Positions 8,001 to 9,621 of a stretch of DNA of 9,621 nt are shown piece by piece; position 1 is the stretch's first letter, and each line of letters opens with the position of its first letter. The notes beneath the pieces were generated by a model. The model was not told where the DNA came from. It worked only from the letters and a program-made list of their open reading frames with translations, and ran no database searches. A program made the position numbers and the translations under genes. Source of the stretch: Candidatus Zixiibacteriota bacterium (lineage in GTDB: Bacteria; Zixibacteria; MSB-5A5; SM1-73); NCBI GenBank assembly GCA_023127875.1, contig JAGMFA010000077.1, positions 1-9,621 on the forward strand, in the 5' to 3' direction.

Positions 8001-8539
8001 ACGCTGTAATCTGTGCCGCTCCAATTAGCGTCATTGTAAAAGATGATCCCAGTTGCAGCAATAACCGATTGGGGCTCACCTTCCTGGGTGTCGATGTAGT
8101 TGTTCTTTATTACAACATTTTCTCTGTCCCCCCAACTAGGCTGATCGCAGGCAATATGGATACCCTCATCTGCATCGATGGTCTTGAATCCGTCAATGGT
8201 TACGTCACCACTCTCGATGAAGAATGCAGTCACCCAAGTAGGTTCATCGGGATCATCAGCATCCACGATGGACTCTGCTCCACGAGTGCCATATCCAGGA
8301 ATTCCAGCATTGGCACCATTAAGGGTTAAAGCCTTGTCGACGGTGACCTGTTCATTATATGTCCCCGCCGCCACGTTGATGGTGTCTCCTCCGCCGGCTT
8401 TATTGATGGCCGCATTGATTGTGGTGGTGCTGCAACCAACCGCACAAACTGTCCAGATTTTTGCGTTAGAAACTTGCGGAAACAAGAGGATCATCGCAAG
8501 AACGCAAATCGTCAATTTAATAAGCCCTTTTAAGTTCAT
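5012..8539 (-). CDS. secreted three-module right-handed beta-helix protein with dockerin-like tail
   Basis: This 1175-residue product has a signal peptide (about 1-26, basic start, hydrophobic core, cleavage after SNA). The mature protein is a parallel beta-helix (PbH1/NosD-type) recognisable by repeated N-N-x-I and G-I-x-L turns. Three modules repeat the same order: an AGTY-x-E start (59-63, 401-406, 720-725), an LxGA strand, a V-x-I-D-G-F turn (113-118, 466-471, 773-778), helix coils, and an N-W/Y-W-G cap (327-330, 650-653, 1053-1056) with a following V-x-Y/F-x-x-P box. A two-repeat dockerin-like domain follows at 1088-1110 and 1121-1143, 33 residues apart, with acidic ligands D1089, D1093, D1100 and D1122, D1126, D1133. 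A basic, proline-containing tail ends the protein. Such helices often bind or cut polysaccharides, but I see no assured catalytic set, so the substrate is unknown. It is exported or surface-located. The ATG at 8539 has a good AAGGAG seven bases upstream. Confidence 0.88.
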   Translation of the reverse strand: MNLKGLIKLTICVLAMILLFPQVSNAKIWTVCAVGCSTTTINAAINKAGGGDTINVAAGTYNEQVTVDKALTLNGANAGIPGYGTRGAESIVDADDPDEPTWVTAFFIESGDVTIDGFKTIDADEGIHIACDQPSWGDRENVVIKNNYIDTQEGEPQSVIAATGIIFYNDANWSGTDYSVDGAVVQDNYIYQAHVKDAIWFQDVHGSSITIKGNKVDNTVGYSGIILGATSALGFYVDLSGTFIEDNEVVSSSASGIGIQLKRFTSPTTPVSITGNTLTGGDYGIRLWAGDANTNVVAHFNNLAGNTWGIGFRSGQPWASVVDATDNWWGTINGPEHSGNTYNVGYQGSKAGDNVTYVPWWDAYPGGSSWGPVENPSASYYSSIQAAVDAASSGHTITCAAGTYNEAETFLDHAGLNFDATRGGITLSGANVGIPGYGTRGAESIIEGPNVLHGNAIYIFDGADGVVIDGFTLKAGDDIVENRADDVVIKNNIITPSASPVTTNAPGIFACECDNLTASYNWILDIGPSGGCGMFLGLAASLADITNSLIGHNLIENSGGAGILINYASGIGGNTIEYNEIKNVGHDGIRGALLASGTTIQHNEIYGSARDGVRIMGDAASHHINYNSIYGSVAYGVNNLDAATLNASGNWWGDLDPTDDLSDSVDYTPWCALDGTYNNPGFMPDLSELWVDDTSPQTGPAGYIGEGIDMVTGSTVSVMAGTYIENIVIDKALALLGAGQDSVLVYTDSSDVGPPSGPSFQGSQMVIVQADNVLIDGFTFDGDNPSLTPVGTLDARNGIISNHTLGDWDGLTVTSCTVKNIYLRGIYASAQTSVTDIHLANNTVYNANGVSMQSAGIMLWGGSGVVDNNMCTNSSLGICLQAGSDGMVESNELDSCELGIVVNGNSHETVIHRNLVSNSDQGIQTIGINAPVLILVDTLRNCDYGLVLYGLGNGTTNVQESIIDGLGAPWAVGVYASTNVSPWGVGDVRGNFRNNQIINSWIGIVLNEPATDTTKDVLVTIGGDSTFYNLIYDNDSSELELEYCNDDINATYNYWGKSLVSQIEQEIFHQVDNPSLGLVDFSLPYLLGDVTLDRVIDLADVIFLINYLYKNGPAPYISILGDTSQDEVIDISDVIVLINYLYKGGPPPTKSFKVVKVGMDEGKLSRPAPGSDPMK
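7203..7255 (-). repeat. intragenic DNA repeat, copy in module 2 (partner 8265-8317)
   Basis: This 53-bp stretch encodes the G-A-N-x-G-I-P-G-Y-G-T-R-G-A-E-S-I region of module 2. It aligns without gaps to 8265-8317, which encodes the same peptide in module 1, with most differences at third codon positions. The near identity at DNA level, much higher than over the rest of the modules, suggests recent duplication or gene conversion between the modules. Confidence 0.7.
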
Positions 8540-8898
8540 GATCTTTCTCCTTCAATAAAAAAAGATTTACTCCCCAGTTTACACAGCTTTAAAATCTAAT
8601 CGCTCCGACATCACCTCCTTCTATCCTCCCAGATTTCAGAAAAATGCAAGATTAAGTCAGTGTTTGGTAAGTCCGATTTGAGACCACCTCCTCTCATCAA
8701 AGAATAAAGCCTTATCGTAGTTAGCTACAGGAAGCTGAGTGGCTCTTCTTTTGTTGTAGAGAGGTACAAATCTGTGCATTCATTGTGCTGAGGGAAACGA
8801 AATCTGTTGGCTACCATAGGATAACCAAAAGGCCGTGTCTTGTGCGTAAAACTATTACTTACGTAGATAGGTAAGCTCTTGTGGTGCCTTACCTCACA
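8540..8898 (-). other. long structured leader RNA of the beta-helix gene
   Basis: If transcription begins about seven bases past the -10 box at 8905-8910, the message carries a leader of about 360 nt. Visible hairpins are: AGGTAAG with CTTACCT (8869-8875, 8888-8894; perfect 7 bp, right at the 5' end); TTGGCTA with TAACCAA (8807-8813, 8822-8828, one G-U, plus inner CC/GG); and AGATTT with AAATCT (8563-8568, 8592-8597) followed by seven U on the minus strand, a weak attenuator-like shape. A full Shine-Dalgarno core AAGGAGG (8614-8620) is followed after only two bases by an ATG that opens a 10-codon frame, MSERLDFKAV (8579-8611). A 30-codon ATG frame (8725-8817) has no RBS. No known riboswitch class was recognised. 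It may be a regulatory leader, a small RNA plus downstream promoter, or decayed sequence. Confidence 0.45.
8547..8552 (-). promoter_or_regulatory. ribosome binding site of the beta-helix gene
   Basis: AAGGAG on the minus strand, seven bases before the ATG at 8539, is a good Shine-Dalgarno. It supports this start, which also gives a complete signal peptide. Confidence 0.8.
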
Positions 8899-8904
8899 CT
8901 TACT

Positions 8905-8933
8905 AATATAAAATAATATCTTATATATGTCAA
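8905..8933 (-). promoter_or_regulatory. strong sigma70 promoter of the beta-helix gene
   Basis: On the minus strand a perfect TTGACA (8933-8928) is separated by exactly 17 bp from TATATT (8910-8905, one base from consensus), in a very AT-rich setting. It is the best promoter in the window. The only gene downstream on this strand is the beta-helix gene. Confidence 0.8.
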
Positions 8934-9343
8934 GTCTTTTTTCGCCATTATTTTACACAAATATAGTTTTTGCAATACATGCGAAGAACATCTGTTAACA
9001 CATTGAACTAAATTGGGTTTGGCCATTAAGGCGGTTAAATAAAAGCATTGTTTGACTATTTGGGGTGGCTTGCTCGATAGTAGCAGTTCTATGATTTTAT
9101 TACGTTTTGATGTGCCTTATTTTGCCGAAGGAAGATACAGGATAAATATGGTCACCAATGCTGAATATCCGGCTTAAATTATATTAGTCATTAGGATGAT
9201 GAGGTTGGGCGTCGGTCATCCGTGGGGTGATAATCTTGGTATTCTTGCGCTAGGGGCAGGGGCGAAAATGCCCTGGCAGGTCGTCCCAGGTTGATTACTG
9301 CATTCATGATCGCTGGAATGGTTCAGGCTTTCATTCCAAGTTC
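8934..9343. other. stretch without recognisable gene
   Basis: No convincing coding region or RNA gene is seen here. It is AT-rich to about 9180. There is a 6-bp stem GGATGA/TCATCC (9194-9199, 9216-9221) and a 32-codon ATG frame (9196-9294, MMRLGVGHPWGDN onward) with no spaced Shine-Dalgarno, probably chance. The left part of the insertion element whose tail lies at 9403-9621 is not recognisable here, so it was deleted or has decayed. Confidence 0.5.
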
Positions 9344-9395
9344 ATATTACGTCAAGAAATCACGACATCGAGGCAGGAAGGACCTCAGCCCCAGC
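9344..9395 (-). repeat. dispersed repeat, copy B
   Basis: Homologous to 4691-4744 in the same orientation: ATATTACGT, a degenerate middle, AGGC, then GGACCTCAGCCCCAGC. The second arm of the terminator hairpin present next to copy A is missing. The similarity stops where the transposase tail begins, so this copy is truncated at the junction with the insertion element. Confidence 0.55.
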
Positions 9396-9402
9396 GGATA
9401 TA

Positions 9403-9588
9403 GTGCGCAAGGTACAGGCGGGTGGAATTATCTCTTTCAAAGGAGGTGAGTATAAGATACCTAAAGCCTTTAGAGGAGAACGAGTGGCTCTCCGACCCAG
9501 ACCACAGGAGGATGGAGTTATGGATGTCTTTTACTGTAAACAAAAAATTGCACATATTAGCTTGAAAAAAATCGATCATTGTGTATAA
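9403..9588 (+). pseudogene. C-terminal remnant of an IS481-family-like transposase
   Basis: About 61 residues, from VRKVQAGGIISFKGGEYK through KAFRGERVALRP to DVFYCKQKIAHISLKK, resemble the small beta-rich domain that ends integrase-type transposases of the IS481 group. The recurring pattern there is R-K-V-Q, G-x-I, F/W-x-G, A-F/L, G-x-x-V-A/G-L-x-P, D-G, V-F/Y-x-C/G, I-A-x-I-x-L. The catalytic DDE core and the N-terminal helix-turn-helix are absent. The frame stays open upstream only to 9310 (TGA at 9307-9309), and that sequence does not look like transposase. It belongs partly to dispersed repeat copy B, so the 5' part of the gene has been lost. A GTG at 9403 exists, but translation from it is unlikely to be meaningful. 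A GGAGGTGA string at 9440-9447 is just the codons for G-G-E. Confidence 0.7.
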
Positions 9589-9591
9589 TAG

Positions 9592-9621
9592 TGTTACCCA
9601 TGTGTCCGAACACCTGTTACC
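9592..9621 (+). mobile_element. right-end repeats of the insertion element, cut by the window edge
   Basis: Right after the transposase stop, TGTTACC occurs at 9592-9598 and again at 9615-9621, 23 bases apart, with ATGTGTCCG between. Repeated TGTTACC-type sites past the transposase gene fit transposase binding sites or the terminal repeat of an IS481-like element. No inverted partner is visible to the left in this window. Confidence 0.5.

Noticed and set aside
8609..8620. ATCACCTCCTT on the plus strand, identical to the 3' end of 16S rRNA
   Set aside because: The sequence before it does not match the conserved end of 16S rRNA. It is better read as a Shine-Dalgarno sequence on the minus strand.
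8780..8898. Resemblance of ACGCACAAG and GGTAGCC in the leader to a cyclic di-GMP (GEMM) riboswitch
   Set aside because: The GNRA tetraloop and its receptor and the paired first half of the aptamer are missing. The matching words are short and likely chance.
8630..8955. A long minus-strand frame without early ATG, open from about 8955 to a TAG at 8725-8727 and beyond it to a TGA near 8612
   Set aside because: It runs through the promoter, has no RBS or early start, contains an in-frame stop and shows no domain. It is more likely non-coding leader.
9196..9294. A 32-codon ATG frame starting MMRLGVGHPWG
   Set aside because: No spaced Shine-Dalgarno, short, and no recognisable family. It is probably chance.

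Overview
The window reads as a bacterial chromosome segment of moderate GC. It holds four complete protein genes, one broken transposase tail at the right edge, and an unusual amount of repeat and hairpin structure between genes. The large secreted protein ends in a dockerin-like tail of the D-V-I-x-L-I-N-Y-L-Y-K-x-G-P-x-P kind. From general knowledge, such tails are common in uncultured FCB-group and neighbouring candidate phyla (for example Zixibacteria or WOR-3). That points to an environmental, probably anaerobic lineage, but it is an inference and no phylogenetic marker here was tested.

Left part (1-1769): one plus-strand gene (114-1517) encodes a GltA/NfnB/SudA-type flavoprotein with two iron-sulfur motifs and two nucleotide-binding folds. 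A perfect 15-bp palindrome lies about 50 bp upstream. It is followed by a convergent intergenic region with a possible 40-residue ORF and a hairpin/T-tract terminator serving the minus-strand operon that comes from the other side.

Middle (1770-4761): a minus-strand two-gene unit, uvrB followed by an unidentified lipoprotein gene. The two overlap by four bases (ATGA). A sigma70-like promoter and a GC hairpin precede uvrB. The terminator of the next upstream gene lies directly against this promoter.

Right of centre (4762-8539): a 250-bp repeat-rich 3' region, with a 58-bp inverted repeat, 16-bp direct repeats, a 15-bp tandem duplication and a perfect 26-bp palindrome. It is followed by a 1175-residue minus-strand gene for an exported right-handed beta-helix protein. 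The protein is built from three copies of the same module, each closed by an N-W/Y-W-G motif, and ends in a two-repeat dockerin-like domain.

Right end (8540-9621): no confident intact gene. A very good minus-strand sigma70 promoter (8905-8933) implies a leader RNA of roughly 360 nt before the beta-helix gene, with hairpins and a stray full-length Shine-Dalgarno sequence. Beyond it lie about 400 bp of apparently empty DNA, a second copy of the dispersed repeat found next to uvrB, the C-terminal tail of an IS481-type transposase, and what look like the repeated end sequences of that insertion element, cut by the window edge.

The genes do not form one pathway: redox/glutamate metabolism, DNA repair and a surface protein sit side by side. 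The most distinctive parts are the modular beta-helix protein with its long leader, and the repeat copies that carry terminator and promoter parts.
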